Assembly (NCBI GenBank): GCA_942490705.1
Contig: CALNXY010000014.1
Coordinates: forward strand, 62,001 to 126,000
DNA: 64,000 nt
Direction of reading: 5' to 3'
DNA from: JAGRCP01 sp942490705
GTDB taxonomy: Bacteria; Chloroflexota; Anaerolineae; Caldilineales; Caldilineaceae
The notes below the pieces were generated by a model, which was not told where the DNA came from, made no database searches, and saw only the letters and a list, made by a program, of their open reading frames with translations. Positions 52,162 to 60,381 of the stretch are shown in pieces (within the stretch, counting starts at the first letter, position 1; each line of letters opens with the position of its first letter). Both the position numbers and the translations under genes were made by a program.

Positions 52162-53286
52162 GTGGATATTTTCCATAGTCTCTTCTTCGACTACACGCTG
52201 CGCACGGTCGCCCTGGGTACAGCCATGCTCGGCATCGTCAGTGGCGCCCTGGGCTCATTTGCCGTGTTGCGGCGTCAGAGCCTGCTGGGCGACGCCATGT
52301 CTCACGCCGCGCTGCCGGGCGTGGTGCTGGCCTTTATGATTACTGGTCTCAAATCACCATCGGTCCTCATGATTGGTGCGGCGATCGCCGGCGTGATCGG
52401 CGTCCTGGTGATCATCGTCATCAATCGCTACACACGCATCAAGGAAGACAGTTCGCTCGGCATCGTCCTCTCCGTCTTCTTTGGCTTTGGCTTGCTCCTG
52501 CTCACCATGCTGCAGCGCAACCCGGACGCGCGTCAGGCCGGGCTCGACAGCTTTCTCTTCGGCCAGGCGGCGACCCTGCTCATGCGCGACGTACTGGCCA
52601 TGGCGGCCTTCGGCATCCCGGCGCTCCTGCTCATGCTGCTCTTCTGGAAAGAGTTCAAGCTGCTGAGCTTCGATCGTGATTATGGCTCGAGTCTTGGCTT
52701 TCCCATGCAGGGATTGGAAATCCTCATCACCTCCCTGCTGGTGGTGGCCATTGTCATCGGTCTCCAAGCGGTGGGGGTCGTGCTCATGGCGGCGATGGTC
52801 GTGGCCCCGGCTGCGGCTGCCCGTCAGTGGACCAACCAGCTGGGCATCATGGTCACGCTGGCCGCGGTCTTTGGGGCGATCGCCGGCGTGAGCGGCGCGC
52901 TGATCAGCAGCATGGGCAGCGGCCTCTCAACCGGGCCGGTGATCGTGCTCTGCATCAGCGCGATTGTGCTTTTCTCCTTGCTCTTTGCGCCCAACCGCGG
53001 CCTGGTGTGGACATGGTTCACCCGGCGCCACAACCGCAACCGCCTGCGCAGCGAGCAGGTGCTCAGCAACCTCTACCTGCTGTCTCAGCAGCATGCAGAC
53101 GCCGGTCATCCTCACAGTACCGATGCCCTGCGTGTGATGGGCGCCGGCAAGAAGGGCGCCCACGCCAGCCTGGCGTTGCTAGCCGAGCAGGGCCTTGTCA
53201 TCCAGCACGACGACGGTCTCTGGTCCCTCACGCCGGCAGGTACAGACATGGCGCGCAGTATGACACAAACCGGAGGCGCGGCATGA
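52162..53286 (+). CDS. Metal ABC transporter permease 1 with C-terminal winged-helix-like domain
   Basis: 374 residues. Residues 1-~285 are an ABC-3-type membrane permease with about eight or nine helices (LGTAMLGIVSGALGSFAVLRRQSLLGDAMSHAALPG is the opening, quoted across two motifs). After LLFAPNRGLVWTW the protein continues ~80 residues with RSEQVLSNLYLLSQQHA and LALLAEQGLVIQHDDGLWSLTPAGTDMA, which reads like a winged-helix domain of the DtxR/iron-dependent type. The GTG start is four bases after the ATPase stop. The fused domain on the cytoplasmic side may sense metal or bind DNA, or may be only structural. Confidence 0.9.
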   Translation: MDIFHSLFFDYTLRTVALGTAMLGIVSGALGSFAVLRRQSLLGDAMSHAALPGVVLAFMITGLKSPSVLMIGAAIAGVIGVLVIIVINRYTRIKEDSSLGIVLSVFFGFGLLLLTMLQRNPDARQAGLDSFLFGQAATLLMRDVLAMAAFGIPALLLMLLFWKEFKLLSFDRDYGSSLGFPMQGLEILITSLLVVAIVIGLQAVGVVLMAAMVVAPAAAARQWTNQLGIMVTLAAVFGAIAGVSGALISSMGSGLSTGPVIVLCISAIVLFSLLFAPNRGLVWTWFTRRHNRNRLRSEQVLSNLYLLSQQHADAGHPHSTDALRVMGAGKKGAHASLALLAEQGLVIQHDDGLWSLTPAGTDMARSMTQTGGAA

Positions 53287-54389
53287 CGGTCACACAAATC
53301 GAGATCCAGTTGGTTGCAACCGTTGTGGCCCTGGCTTGTGCATTGCCAGGCGTCTTCCTTGTCCTGCGCCGCATGGCAATGATGAGCGATGCCATCAGCC
53401 ACACGGTCTTGCTGGGCATCGTCCTGGCCTTTTTTGTTGTCGGGGATTTGGAGTCGCCCCTGTTGGTCTTGGGCGCGGCCGCCATGGGCGTCATCACGGT
53501 GGCGCTGGTGGAAGCGCTCCATGGCACGGGGCTGGTCAAGCAGGATGCCGCGATCGGGCTCGTCTTTCCGGCGCTCTTCAGCATCGCCGTCATTCTCATC
53601 TCGCGCTTTGCACGGGGCGTTCATCTGGACGTGGATGCAGTGCTGCTTGGGGAGTTGGCCTTCGCGCCGCTCAATCGCATGACCTTTTTCGGGATCGATC
53701 TGCCAGCCGCGCTGTGGGTGATGGGCGGCATCTTGCTGATCAACATTGTCTTCATCGCGCTCTTCTTCAAGGAGTTGAAGCTGGCCACCTTCGACGCCGG
53801 CCTGGCAGCGACACTGGGCTTTTCGCCCGTGCTGATTCACTACGCGCTGATGACGCTGGTCTCCATCACCGCTGTGGGCGCCTTTGATGCCGTGGGCTCC
53901 ATCCTGGTCGTCGCCTTGATGATCACGCCGGCCGCTACAGCCTATCTCTTGACCGACAGCCTGACCCGCATGCTGCTCTACAGCGCCGTCATTGCCGTGA
54001 TCAGCGCCATCGGCGGCTATTGGTTGGCCCGCTGGCTGGACGGCAACATTGCCGGCGCAATGGCAACCATGACGGGTATCGTCTTCCTGGTCGCGCTCGT
54101 TTTTGCCCCCGAACGCGGGCTGGTAGCGTTAGCCCGACGCCGCCACCGTCAACGCTGGGAGTTCGCCCAGGCCATGCTCACCATTCACCTCTTGCAGCAC
54201 GAGCAGCTGCCCGAGGCCGAAATCGAGAGTCGTGTCGATCATCTGTGGGAACATCTGCGCTGGGAGCCGGCCTATGCCGAAGAGGTCATCCGCTATGCCG
54301 AACGCAAGGGGACCGTACGACGTCAAGCTGGCACGCTTCAGTTGACAGATGAAGGACGGACCTTTGCGACGGCGAGTCTGGTGGGGTAG
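53283..54389 (+). CDS. Metal ABC transporter permease 2 with C-terminal winged-helix-like domain
   Basis: 368 residues: a second ABC-3 permease (VFLVLRRMAMMSDAISHTVL at the start, GAFDAVGSILVVALMITPAAT in the middle) with about eight helices, then a ~90-residue C-terminal helical region after RRRHRQRWEFAQAML, ending EVIRYAERKGTVRRQAG and LQLTDEGRTFATASL, again a winged-helix style. The ATG overlaps the stop of permease 1. Two permeases and one ATPase reproduce the TroABCD/MntABCD gene order. No DtxR repressor gene accompanies the operon. Confidence 0.9.
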   Translation: MTVTQIEIQLVATVVALACALPGVFLVLRRMAMMSDAISHTVLLGIVLAFFVVGDLESPLLVLGAAAMGVITVALVEALHGTGLVKQDAAIGLVFPALFSIAVILISRFARGVHLDVDAVLLGELAFAPLNRMTFFGIDLPAALWVMGGILLINIVFIALFFKELKLATFDAGLAATLGFSPVLIHYALMTLVSITAVGAFDAVGSILVVALMITPAATAYLLTDSLTRMLLYSAVIAVISAIGGYWLARWLDGNIAGAMATMTGIVFLVALVFAPERGLVALARRRHRQRWEFAQAMLTIHLLQHEQLPEAEIESRVDHLWEHLRWEPAYAEEVIRYAERKGTVRRQAGTLQLTDEGRTFATASLVG

Positions 54390-54580
54390 GAGGATGGGGT
54401 GCGACTGATGCACCAGACAAAGCATCCGGGGCCGCCCAGCGGCTAGTACACAATGGCGTAAATACCACGGCAGATATCCAGCATCTCTACCACTGGCAGC
54501 AACTGTGGGTTCATTTCCGCCGGGATTTACTAGCCTAATACAGGGCGGCTTAAGTTAGCCGATAGTTCATTGTACTCAAA

Positions 54581-54720
54581 CCCCGTTTACGGGGTGCTGT
54601 TCCATAGCCCCTGGCTTTAGCCCGGGGCGAGGGTCGGGCATCCCGAACAGTCAGGTCACCGGACGCCGCCCCGGGCTAAAGCCACGGGGCTACAGAGCAA
54701 CGCCCGCTCAAGCGGGCTGG
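54581..54720. repeat. Single diverged copy of the array-type repeat
   Basis: CCCCGTTTACGGGG, GGCTTTAGCCCGGGGC and GCCCGCTCAAGCGGGC match the three hairpin types of the 45483-46735 array. GGCTTTAGCCCGGGGC (54613-54628) also pairs perfectly with GCCCCGGGCTAAAGCC (54668-54683), so the copy can form one large stem. It lies at the end of the metal-transport operon. Confidence 0.8.
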
Positions 54721-54868
54721 TACACGATGGCGCAACTATGTCTATGGATTGGCAGGTCCGGCTACCCGCCGGACGAGGTCGCTACCCTCTGGATCTGTCC
54801 GGTAATTGAAGCTTTCGCGGGTAGCGTACCCTGCCCAACCACCGGCTTACTTACGCCACAACGTACTA

Positions 54869-54902
54869 GTCAATTGACCAGGATAACCGCTGGTCAATTG
54901 AC
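54869..54902. promoter_or_regulatory. Perfect 13-bp inverted repeat (hairpin or operator)
   Basis: GTCAATTGACCAG and CTGGTCAATTGAC flank an 8-base loop, about 125 bases before the cytochrome c gene. It has no T-tract, and each arm contains a TCAATTGA palindrome. It could be an operator of the cytochrome gene or part of a repeat. Confidence 0.45.
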
Positions 54903-55027
54903 CGTTCTCCTGGCTCATTGATCCGGCTACACTGCAACGTGGAGACGGGCAGCGCCGACCGTACGTCGTTGCGCGGCGTCCGCTCGCCGGATACAACCAC
55001 CGCTTGATGCCAAAGGAGGGCAGCCCC

Positions 55028-55657
55028 ATGCAGGAAAACCCCGTTGGATTCTCAATCATCACCACCGTCACCGGCGTCTTGCTGGCCACGATATTGATTG
55101 CCGTGCTGGGCGCAACCCTCTTTATGTGGGTCGACACAAGCAGTTCCACAGCGGCTGAACCATCATCCGTGGCCGTGGTCCCAGCAGACGATGAGCCGGC
55201 TGCGGCTGATGCAGAGGGCGATGCTGCAACTGAAGCAAATGACGCAGAGACAGTTGATGCAGCGGCCGCTGATGAAGCGGGCGCCGACGAAACGGCTGCT
55301 GATGAAGCGGACGCCGAAGCAGGTGAAGCGGTCGCCGCGGCGCCGCCGGAAATTGCCACGGCATTCATGAAGGGTACCTGTACCGGCTGCCATGTGATTC
55401 CTGGCGTTCCCAATGCCGTGGGCATAACCGGCCCGAATCTCGCCAACATTGGCACGGTTGCGGCGACCCGCGTCGAGGGCCAATCGGCTGAAGAATACAT
55501 CCGAGCGTCAATCCTGGCGCCCGAAGAGTATATTGCGCCCGACTGTCCGACCGGCCCCTGCGCGGCCGGCATCATGCTCGAAACCTTTGGCAGCCTTCTG
55601 AGCGAGGACGAACTCGACGGCGTCGTCGACTATCTGCTGGCGCTCCACGAGGAGTAG
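55028..55657 (+). CDS. Membrane-anchored c-type cytochrome
   Basis: 209 residues: an N-terminal signal-anchor helix (SIITTVTGVLLATILIAVLG), a ~70-residue acidic Ala/Asp/Glu linker with low complexity, then a mono-haem cytochrome c domain. CTGCH is near residue 120, with the probable distal Met in IMLETFGSLL and the family's C-terminal LDGVVDYLLAL. The linker style resembles the YceI lipoprotein at 19519. AAGGAGG precedes the ATG by nine bases. It may carry electrons from the quinone pool to an oxidase. It stands between repeat sequence and the FmdB-CsoR-OsmC operon. Confidence 0.9.
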   Translation: MQENPVGFSIITTVTGVLLATILIAVLGATLFMWVDTSSSTAAEPSSVAVVPADDEPAAADAEGDAATEANDAETVDAAAADEAGADETAADEADAEAGEAVAAAPPEIATAFMKGTCTGCHVIPGVPNAVGITGPNLANIGTVAATRVEGQSAEEYIRASILAPEEYIAPDCPTGPCAAGIMLETFGSLLSEDELDGVVDYLLALHEE

Positions 55658-55804
55658 CGTTATCGAGCAGGGTTTCTCACGGAATCCGAGATCCGGCCAC
55701 GACCTACGCGAAGGATGAATTGGTCGTAGCCGAATCCCGGGATTTTTGCTGCCCCTGTACTCCGTCCCAGCACGGCAAGTTCGCAATGAATTTCCTCTAA
55801 TATT

Positions 55805-55853
55805 TTGCCTAATCGGGTGCTGTACTGTATACTCCAGGGGAGTATACAGTACA
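55805..55853 (+). promoter_or_regulatory. Promoter with perfect 33-bp palindrome (CsoR/CstR-type operator)
   Basis: TTGCCT (55805-55810) and TATACT (55828-55833) are 17 bases apart. The -10 lies inside a perfect palindrome, 55821-55853: arms TGTACTGTATACTCC and GGAGTATACAGTACA around AGG. The core ATACTCC-AGG-GGAGTAT fits the A/T-flanked, G/C-centred operators of the CsoR family. It stands 31 bases before the FmdB-CsoR-OsmC genes, so autoregulation by the CsoR-type protein is very likely. Confidence 0.82.
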
Positions 55854-55884
55854 CGGAAAAACTTGTAGCGAAAGAATCTGCTCA

Positions 55885-56088
55885 ATGCCACTCTATGAAT
55901 ATGTCTGCCAGCAGTGCGGACAGACCTTTGAAAAGCTTGTTTCCATGTCCAAGGCGGATGATCCCCAGGCCTGTCCGGGGTGTGCGGGCGTGGAAAGCCG
56001 CCGCAAGCTCTCCTCGTTTGCCGTCAGCGGCGGCAGCAACGGCGCGTCAATTGCTGCCGGGCCGCCGGCCAGCAGCCCCTTCACCTGA
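55885..56088 (+). CDS. FmdB-type zinc ribbon protein
   Basis: 67 residues with the FmdB/putative regulatory zinc-ribbon start MPLYEYVCQQCGQTFEKLV and a second CPGCAG knuckle, giving CxxC-CxxC metal binding. The C-terminus is Ser/Gly/Pro-rich. Such proteins are often found next to amidases or small stress operons. It is the first gene behind the 33-bp palindrome and precedes the CsoR-family repressor by 54 bases. Confidence 0.9.
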   Translation: MPLYEYVCQQCGQTFEKLVSMSKADDPQACPGCAGVESRRKLSSFAVSGGSNGASIAAGPPASSPFT

Positions 56089-56142
56089 GCGGGCGCCTGC
56101 TAACGAACCGTGTGTTCGGATCAGAAAGAGGGCCCAACCCCA

Positions 56143-56415
56143 ATGCAAGCTGCATCACCCGAGATCAAGACGCAATTGCAGAGCCGTCTCAGCCGCATCG
56201 AAGGACAGGCGCGGGGCGTTAAAAAAATGGTGGACGATGATCGCGACTGCCGCGAAGTGCTGCAGCAGCTCAACGCCATGAACGCGGCGATCCAAAACGC
56301 CACCCGGCTCTACATGCGCGCCTACGCCCGTGAGTGCCTGCTCAATGATGCTGCGCCCGACGATCGCGCGCAGGTCGTGGACGAGCTACTCGACCTCATG
56401 GAACGGGTACGCTAA
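56143..56415 (+). CDS. CsoR/CstR-family (DUF156) repressor, Cys-Tyr-Cys type
   Basis: A 90-residue four-helix-bundle repressor: EIKTQLQSRLSRIEGQARGV is the opening and DRDCREVLQQLNAMNAAIQ and YARECLLN hold the conserved Cys36 and Cys65. In copper-sensing CsoR position 61 is His; here it is Tyr61, and CstR-type persulfide sensors likewise lack that His. A Cys pair without His fits disulfide or persulfide chemistry and not Cu(I) binding. The gene is in an operon with FmdB and OsmC under a perfect palindrome. It may also act on the sulfur genes, but no similar operator was noticed there. Confidence 0.88.
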   Translation: MQAASPEIKTQLQSRLSRIEGQARGVKKMVDDDRDCREVLQQLNAMNAAIQNATRLYMRAYARECLLNDAAPDDRAQVVDELLDLMERVR

Positions 56416-56457
56416 TCAAGAACCGACTCCGGTTCAGCTTTCAGAATTGAGGAAAAG

Positions 56458-56874
56458 ATGACAAACGAAAAACACGTCCATCTGGAGTGGACGGGGAATG
56501 AATTAAACCTACGCGCCAAATTCGATGCCGGCTACGAAGTTGGCATGCACGGCCCCTCCGACGCCACTGGCGCCACGCCCATGGAATTTCTGCTAGCGGC
56601 CGCAGCCGGCTGCAGCACCATGGACGTGATCTATATCTTGGGCAAGAAGCGGCAGCAGATCGAAAGCGTGGAGGTGGAAGCCGAAGCCATTCAGGCCAAA
56701 GATCATCCTCAAGCGTTCACGCATGGCAAGTTCACCTACATCGTGCGCGGCGTTGACGTCGACCCTAAGGCCGTCGAGCGGGCCATTGAACTCTCCCAAA
56801 CGTCCTATTGCTCGGCCAGCATCATGCTCAAGAATGCGGGCATGGTGATTGATACCGAATATCGGATCGAGTAA
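56458..56874 (+). CDS. OsmC-family peroxidase-like protein
   Basis: 138 residues with the two OsmC/Ohr catalytic Cys: Cys52 in LAAAAGCSTMDVIYIL and Cys118 in LSQTSYCSASIML. OsmC-type enzymes reduce organic peroxides or act on persulfides, using a low-molecular-weight or lipoyl thiol. It closes the operon with the CsoR-type repressor, suggesting a thiol-stress role. GAGGAAAAG precedes the ATG. Confidence 0.92.
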   Translation: MTNEKHVHLEWTGNELNLRAKFDAGYEVGMHGPSDATGATPMEFLLAAAAGCSTMDVIYILGKKRQQIESVEVEAEAIQAKDHPQAFTHGKFTYIVRGVDVDPKAVERAIELSQTSYCSASIMLKNAGMVIDTEYRIE

Positions 56875-56875
56875 A

Positions 56876-56935
56876 GATTGCGGATTGACGAGTGCGGAGT
56901 GCGGATTGACGATTGACAATCCGCACTCGCCAATC
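56876..56935. repeat. GATTGCGGA-type repeat with inverted halves
   Basis: GATTGCGGATTGACGAGTGC, GCGGAGTGCGGATTGACG and AATCCGCACTCGCCAATC words, in both orientations, fill the short gap between two convergent genes. They belong to the same family as 42308-42405. Confidence 0.6.
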
Positions 56936-56936
56936 A

Positions 56937-58331
56937 TCAGTCCAAAACAACCGCATCGCCCTGCATGGGCAGTTCAGCGTTGATGCGGTGGTAGCCGCGA
57001 ATGACGCTGGCCAACGCATTGCGCTGGCGTTGCTCGCCATGGGTCAGGGCGACGCGTGGCTTGGCGCCGGCCACAACCTCAAACCAGCGCAAGAGATCCT
57101 TCTGGCCGGCATGGGCGCTGAAGCCGCCCAACGTATGAATCTCGGCGCGCACGGGAATCCGATCACCAAAGATCGTGACCTCCTTCGCCCCGTCCACCAG
57201 TTCTCTCCCCAACGAGCCGTGCGCCTGATAACCGACGAGGATCACCGACGTCTCCGGTCGCCACAGGTTGTGGCGCAAGTGATGTAGGATGCGGCCGCCA
57301 TTGCACATACCCGAGGCGGAGATCACCATGCAGGTTCCCTCAAAGTCGTTGATCTGCATGGAATCCTGCACGGACGGCGTCGCCTGGACCGAGCTCAGAT
57401 CCTGGGCGAAACGCCCTGCTTGGGCGAGTTCAATTGCCTCGTCATCGTAGAGTTCAGGATGCTCGGCATAGATCTTGGTGGCCTTGATTGCCATGGGACT
57501 GTCGACAAAGACGGGAAATTTCTCGATTTCATTGTCGCGAAAGAGCGCGGCAACATAGTAGAGCAGCTGTTGGGTGCGGCCGATGGCAAAAGACGGAACC
57601 AAGATCTTGCCATTGCGCCCGGCAGCGTCGAGGATGATCTCGCGCCCCTCCTCCAGCGTCAACTCCAGCGGGCGGTGGTTGCGATCCCCATACGTCGATT
57701 CCAAAAAGACCAGGTCGGCTTTCTGGAAGGTCTCTGCATCGCGCAGCCAGACCATACCGGCCGGCCCCAAATCGCCCGAAAAAATCACGACTTTGCGAGT
57801 TCCCCCTTCTTCCAGAGTCATTTCGATGCTGGTCGAGCCAAGCATATGGCCGGAATCAACAAAGCGCACGCTGATCCCAGGCGCGACGGCCAGCGGTTCG
57901 TGGTAGGGCGCTACCCGCATGCGTTTGAGGAGCGCTTCGGCATCGTCCATCGTGTAGAGCGGCTGCAGCGGCTCCTGGTTACGCTGCGCCCGCTTGCGAT
58001 TCTCGCGTTGCGCATCCGATTCTTGAATCTTGGCCGAATCGCGCAGAATCAGATCCGCCATGTCGATGGTGGCATCCGTGGCGTAAAGATCACCGCGATA
58101 GCCGTGGCGGGTCAACAGCGGCAACCGGCCCGTGTGGTCTAAATGGGCATGGGTCACGACGACGGCATCTAAATTGCGCGGGTCCAGCTCTTCTGGCAGT
58201 ACATTCTTCGCCTCGAGCTTCTGACTGCCCTGAAACATGCCAAAATCAACCAGGACGCGGGCGCGGTCTGATTCGACAAGATACGCGGACCCGGTGACAT
58301 CGCCGGCCGCGCCATGTGGGGTAATTTTCAT
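56937..58331 (-). CDS. MBL-fold RNA-processing exonuclease (beta-CASP/RMM3 type)
   Basis: 464 residues. The metallo-beta-lactamase core has VVTHAHLDHTGRLPLL (HxHxDH), a later SGDLG and DSGHMLGS, and the beta-CASP insertion with FAIGRTQQLLYYVAAL. It ends with the KH-free RMM module: MVISASGMCNGGRILHHL, VGYQAHGSLGRELVDG, HTLGGFSAHAGQKDLLRW and VALTHGEQRQRNALA. This is the CPSF-73/YSH1-like bacterial branch that processes or degrades RNA. The ATG at 58331 follows AAGGAG and is the family N-terminus (MKITPHGAAGDVTGSAYL); longer frames lack support. Confidence 0.92.
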   Translation of the reverse strand: MKITPHGAAGDVTGSAYLVESDRARVLVDFGMFQGSQKLEAKNVLPEELDPRNLDAVVVTHAHLDHTGRLPLLTRHGYRGDLYATDATIDMADLILRDSAKIQESDAQRENRKRAQRNQEPLQPLYTMDDAEALLKRMRVAPYHEPLAVAPGISVRFVDSGHMLGSTSIEMTLEEGGTRKVVIFSGDLGPAGMVWLRDAETFQKADLVFLESTYGDRNHRPLELTLEEGREIILDAAGRNGKILVPSFAIGRTQQLLYYVAALFRDNEIEKFPVFVDSPMAIKATKIYAEHPELYDDEAIELAQAGRFAQDLSSVQATPSVQDSMQINDFEGTCMVISASGMCNGGRILHHLRHNLWRPETSVILVGYQAHGSLGRELVDGAKEVTIFGDRIPVRAEIHTLGGFSAHAGQKDLLRWFEVVAGAKPRVALTHGEQRQRNALASVIRGYHRINAELPMQGDAVVLD

Positions 58332-58643
58332 GTTAGGCTCCTTCTGCGGGTGGAAGGTGAAGCGGCAGCGTGCAACGGCTGGTTCGACGCTTGCCCATCG
58401 CACGCACCAAGAGATTCTTCTGCGGAGTTTAGCATAAGATCGCCAGGCTTGACACATTCGTTCCATCGATCGGGAGATTGATGTAGAATAGCGTCGTCTC
58501 ATGCTCGGTGCCACTTCCCGGCCCATGCGTCCCCCGTCGACGCCAGGGCAATACTCTCAAGGCAAAGTAGAAGACTATGTGGCGACTCAACAACTCCGGC
58601 ACCTCCATTTCCGATATATTCCACCTACATGAAAGGGGACATT
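58332..58643. other. Divergent region between MBL nuclease and sulfatase genes
   Basis: About 312 bases with no gene recognised; it should hold both promoters. Confidence 0.5.
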
Positions 58644-60179
58644 GTGTCACGTCCCAATATTCTCTTTATCTCGACCGACCAGCAGCACCACAGCGCGCTG
58701 GGCGCTGTCAACCCCAAGATCAAGACGCCGGCCCTCGATCGGCTGGCAGAAGAGGGCATGCGTTTTGAACGCGCCTACTGCCCCAATCCGACCTGTTCCC
58801 CCACCCGCGCGTCGCTGTTGACCGGCATGTATCCCTCCGCGCACGGCTGCTGGGCGATCGGCGTCAAGCTGCCGGAGGATGTGCCCACGGTTGGAGATGT
58901 TTTCCAAGACGAAGGCTATGAATCGATCCTCATCGGCAAGGCCCATCTACAGCCGCTGAAGTCTGAGCCCGGATCCGAGTCAATCGAGTGCCAGCCCACC
59001 CTGCGCGATCTGGACTTCTGGCGCGATTTCCAAGGGCCCTGGTACGGCTTCAACCACGTGGAAACCGCGCGCATGCACGCCAACGAATCCCACGCCGGTC
59101 AGCACTACGCGATCTGGATGGAGGAGCAGGGGCTGACCAACTGGCGCGACTACTTCCAGGAGTGGCCGGCCAATCCCAACGACAAGTACAGCGGGCCCTT
59201 CTATTACAAGGACGCGCTGGTTTGGGATCTGCCTGAAGAATATCATCACAGTCACTGGATTGGTGACCGCACGATTGCCAATATCGAGCGTTGTCTGGAA
59301 GAGGACAAACCCTTCTTTCTCTGGAGCAGCTTCTTCGATCCCCATCCGCCCTACGTCGTGCCCGAACCATGGGCCAGCATGTATAATCCCGACGAGATGG
59401 AGATTGGCCGATTCGTCGATGGCGAATTTGACGACATGCCGCCGCCCCACCGCCGCACGCGCGAAGAAGATCCGGATTTCTCCGACTATGACGAGCCGGG
59501 CGGCCAGGGTCTCCACGGCTACCATTCCCACCTGCATGGCGAGGCCGAACTCAAGCGCAGCATGGCCTCCTACTACGGCATGATGAGCCTGATCGACTAT
59601 GAGATCGGACGCATTCTCGACTACCTGGATCAGGCCGGCATTGCCGACAATACCCTCGTCGTCTTCACCTCCGACCACGGTCACTTCCTGGGCCATCACG
59701 GGCTGATCGCCAAGGGAGCGTTCCACTATGAAGACGTCCTGCGCGTCCCCATGATTGTGCGCTATCCCGGTCACGTGCCCGCGGGCGAGGTCTCCCACGC
59801 GCTGCAAAGCCTGGTCGACTACCCCCAGACGTGGCTGGCCGCGCTGGGCGTGGACGCGCCCGGCGTCATGCAGGGCGTGGACCAGCTGCCCGTTTGGTAT
59901 GGTGAGGTCGAGGCCGTGCGCGACCACGCGCTGGTCGAGAATCGCCACAATCCGACCACGGTCCACCTGCGTACGTTGATCACCGACCGCTACAAGATCA
60001 CGGTTTATCGTAACGGCGACCAGGGGGAGCTTTTCGACCTCGAGCTGGATCCGGAGGAGCTCCACAACCGCTGGGCAGACCCGGCCTACAGCGAGATCAA
60101 GACGACGCTGCTCCATCACTTTGTGCAGGCCGAAATCCAGCGCGAGCAGACACGCATGCCGCGTGTCGCCGGGGCGTAG
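58644..60179 (+). CDS. Sulfatase (formylglycine-type), 1
   Basis: About 511 residues. RPNILFISTDQQ gives metal ligands Asp12 and neighbours, and Cys51 in PTCSPTRASLLTG (C-x-P-x-R) is the residue converted to formylglycine. Other motifs are GKAHLQPL, SDHGHFLGHHGL and the C-terminal strands. It hydrolyses sulfate or sulfonate/phosphonate esters. No signal peptide is visible, as for cytoplasmic choline-sulfatase-like enzymes. A GTG at 58644 behind AAGGGG is preferred to an ATG at 58629. A second sulfatase follows after ~200 bases. Confidence 0.93.
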   Translation: MSRPNILFISTDQQHHSALGAVNPKIKTPALDRLAEEGMRFERAYCPNPTCSPTRASLLTGMYPSAHGCWAIGVKLPEDVPTVGDVFQDEGYESILIGKAHLQPLKSEPGSESIECQPTLRDLDFWRDFQGPWYGFNHVETARMHANESHAGQHYAIWMEEQGLTNWRDYFQEWPANPNDKYSGPFYYKDALVWDLPEEYHHSHWIGDRTIANIERCLEEDKPFFLWSSFFDPHPPYVVPEPWASMYNPDEMEIGRFVDGEFDDMPPPHRRTREEDPDFSDYDEPGGQGLHGYHSHLHGEAELKRSMASYYGMMSLIDYEIGRILDYLDQAGIADNTLVVFTSDHGHFLGHHGLIAKGAFHYEDVLRVPMIVRYPGHVPAGEVSHALQSLVDYPQTWLAALGVDAPGVMQGVDQLPVWYGEVEAVRDHALVENRHNPTTVHLRTLITDRYKITVYRNGDQGELFDLELDPEELHNRWADPAYSEIKTTLLHHFVQAEIQREQTRMPRVAGA

Positions 60180-60195
60180 TCCCCGATTCACTCGT

Positions 60196-60273
60196 GCGCG
60201 GTCATTCTTGTCTTGACCAGCGCTTGCACTCGCCTCGGACTGAGCCTGTCGAAGGTCCAGTGGAATGACCGCG
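60196..60273. repeat. Inverted repeat and TGTCGAAGG word between the sulfatase genes
   Basis: GCGCGGTCATTC (60196-60207) pairs perfectly with GAATGACCGCGC (60262-60273). The loop contains CTGAGCCTGTCGAAGG, a word also seen near 43502. This is probably a dispersed repeat that can form a stem, possibly ending transcription of the first sulfatase gene. Confidence 0.6.
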
Positions 60274-60381
60274 CCGAATCCTCGACAGACTCACATCGCG
60301 CACGGGGACAGATAGCAAGATTGATTCAATTGCAATCTCTTTCCTCCGCCTGCCGGCGGACTTTTCAATAAGGAGCAAATC

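Larger units (their letters stand above)
54390..55027. other. 638-base gap with repeat and hairpin
   Basis: No gene was recognised. It contains a single relative of the tandem array (54581-54720), flanked by similar words (GTACACAATGGCG near 54446 and GTACACGATGGCG near 54720), and a perfect hairpin at 54869-54902. Confidence 0.6.
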
